Shown: in pieces, positions 48,344 to 49,876 of the stretch
How the letters are laid out: each line of letters begins with the position of its first letter
How positions within the stretch are numbered: the first letter of the stretch is position 1
NCBI RefSeq assembly: GCF_000003605.2
Contig: NW_003123903.1
Coordinates: 482,027-531,902, forward strand
Length of the DNA: 49,876 nucleotides
Direction: 5' to 3'
Origin: Saccoglossus kowalevskii
Taxonomy: Eukaryota > Hemichordata > Enteropneusta > Harrimaniidae
Notes under the pieces: generated by a model
What the model saw: the letters and a program-made list of their open reading frames with translations, nothing else
Databases searched by the model: none
What the model was told of the DNA's origin: nothing
Program-made: the position numbers and the translations under genes

Positions 48344-49876
48344 GTAAATATTGAACGAGGAACCACTTAAACAGTTGAACAAAAGATATTTTCATTTGCG
48401 GACTGCTACTTTAACAAACCAGCTTTTCACGTCTTATGTTATTGGGATAATAGCGACTCAAGTAGTCGCATCGCTTTTTTCTTTCCTCAATGGGGGTGTG
48501 GGCCGCTTTCCTACACATCGAGAGAAAAAAAAATCAAGTTTTAACACTTAACATGTTTGGGTTGCGGACTGACGGTTTTCTATTGAAGGGGGGCAGAAGA
48601 GAATCTGTCTAACAATTGCCGCTTTTCATGCGAGGGAACACTAAAGTCAACTTTTCTTGGGAAAATTAAAGATAACAAGCTTGCTTGTCGTGACTGGCTG
48701 AATGGTGTGAGTTTTTGGCTCTGGCTCCCTTCTTTGCTTTTTACTGTATCAACAATGAGACTCACACTTAGTAACCTCACGAATTGGGGAGCGTAAAAAG
48801 CAAACTTGATAGCAACTCAGATAGTTTTTAACATTATATTATTATATGTGTTGTTTCTTCTTCGCCTCATGGCGTTCTCTTTGTGTGGTTGGCAAATAAC
48901 TTTGTGTCCGACTCCTTCACGCTATAATGTGAGAGTTCAATACCAATACTCCACAATCACTCTGTGTCTTAGAATGCAGCGATTCATTTTATTTGTTTGT
49001 GAAAAATATTCATCCTTACATTGTTTTTGAGTTTAAAGTACATGAACCGAATAAAAAGTATCGGAAAAACGATAATTGAAGGTCACTACTATTAGAAACT
49101 CTAAAAAGACGACTGGACACTGAGAAAAAATAGAAAGCCTATCGTGAAATGACAAAAACGAAGAAAAAAATATATACATAGTTATAAAAAACAATTCAGC
49201 AACATAAACCTGAAAATAAAAATCTAACCTAATAAGTTAATGAACCAAATATTTGCATAGTATTTTTACCGTCTCCCCTCACAGGGCTGTTTGTGGCTAA
49301 CCGCTCATAAAAATGTTTGGCGATGCAATTGTTATCGCAGTCTGTTGCCAGAATTATGGGATACATAAACCGAATCCTTCGGAGACCACCAGATTGAGAA
49401 TTGGACGCAGGTGAGGCAGCTCGAAATACAACTCCGTCGACACATGCCATTTTGCCCCGTGGCTATCACCGTGGCGGTAGGTCAGGATACATTCCAAATG
49501 GACTGGATGAGAACGATCGTGTATATTACGTATGTGTACATGTAGTGTGTGCAAATGGACACTGCTGTCTGTACGGCGTTGCACATTGCACGCCAATACA
49601 AACACATAAACTGTGTGCTCAGCTGGAAACCTGCTTTTTGTACTGATATGCACAATATATATTATATACGACAAAAAATAGTGTATATAGTAGCTTTTCG
49701 TGTTTTTGTTGTTTTTTCACGGAAGGTTGCGTGTTCTGTGACTGCTCTGTGTTTGGGAATTATGCGGCATAGTTTAAGAAATAAATCCCTGGACGTAAAT
49801 CTCTTTTAAGCCCCAAAACAAGTACAAGACACATTGATCTAAAATTTCCAATCGTGACTGGAAACACCTGCCAATG
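48344..49876. other. Non-coding stretch to the window end
   Basis: Frames up to 106 codons overlap on both strands near 49.2-49.8 kb. None carries a motif I recognise. Confidence 0.45.

Overview
This window reads as A+T-rich genomic DNA of an invertebrate bilaterian animal. The evidence is a clear doublesex/mab-3 related (DMRT) transcription-factor gene split by a canonical GT-AG intron, several decayed animal LINE reverse transcriptases, foldback MITEs, long (TTA)n tracts, satellite arrays and one scaffold gap of 50 N. I cannot fix the phylum. The DM-domain subtype and the LINE types would suit a lophotrochozoan or an invertebrate deuterostome, but that is inference.

Only one gene is well supported. 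It is a Dmrt93B/DMRT3-class gene on the minus strand. Exon 1 (25162 to 24796) encodes the DM zinc module. A 3555-bp phase-1 intron follows. Exon 2 (21240 to 20366) encodes the DMA domain and a Ser/Pro-rich tail. The joined frame gives 413 residues and the split codon restores GAA. Two CCAAT boxes lie about 280-340 bp upstream of the start codon. Most other open frames are short and look like chance, and the few that deserve a second look are marked low confidence.

Layout: 1-905 is a 32-bp minisatellite with a 12-unit higher-order period. 0.9-20 kb is mostly unique non-coding DNA holding two copies of a palindromic MITE (about 5.0 and 6.5 kb), a TACAC pentamer tract (8.1 kb), a 427-bp foldback MITE (9.2 kb), a probable transposon end running into the gap (10.7 kb) and a 50-bp tandem duplication (13.5 kb). 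20.3-25.5 kb is the DMRT gene. 25.5-31 kb is mostly unique DNA. 31-42 kb is a transposon and repeat graveyard: a foldback MITE, four reverse-transcriptase or LINE fragments in both orientations, a third copy of the palindromic MITE, an AAACACT-rich block with a tandem array of about 139 bp, and two (TTA)n tracts. 42-50 kb is largely unique non-coding DNA with one candidate exon near 48.3 kb.

The most unexpected window-wide signal is an excess of two CpG-centred palindromes: TCACGTGA (10 copies seen) and TGACGTCA (7 copies seen), each expected well under once. I found no evidence of a multi-gene system. The notable novelties are the MITE families, the higher-order minisatellite and the palindrome enrichment.
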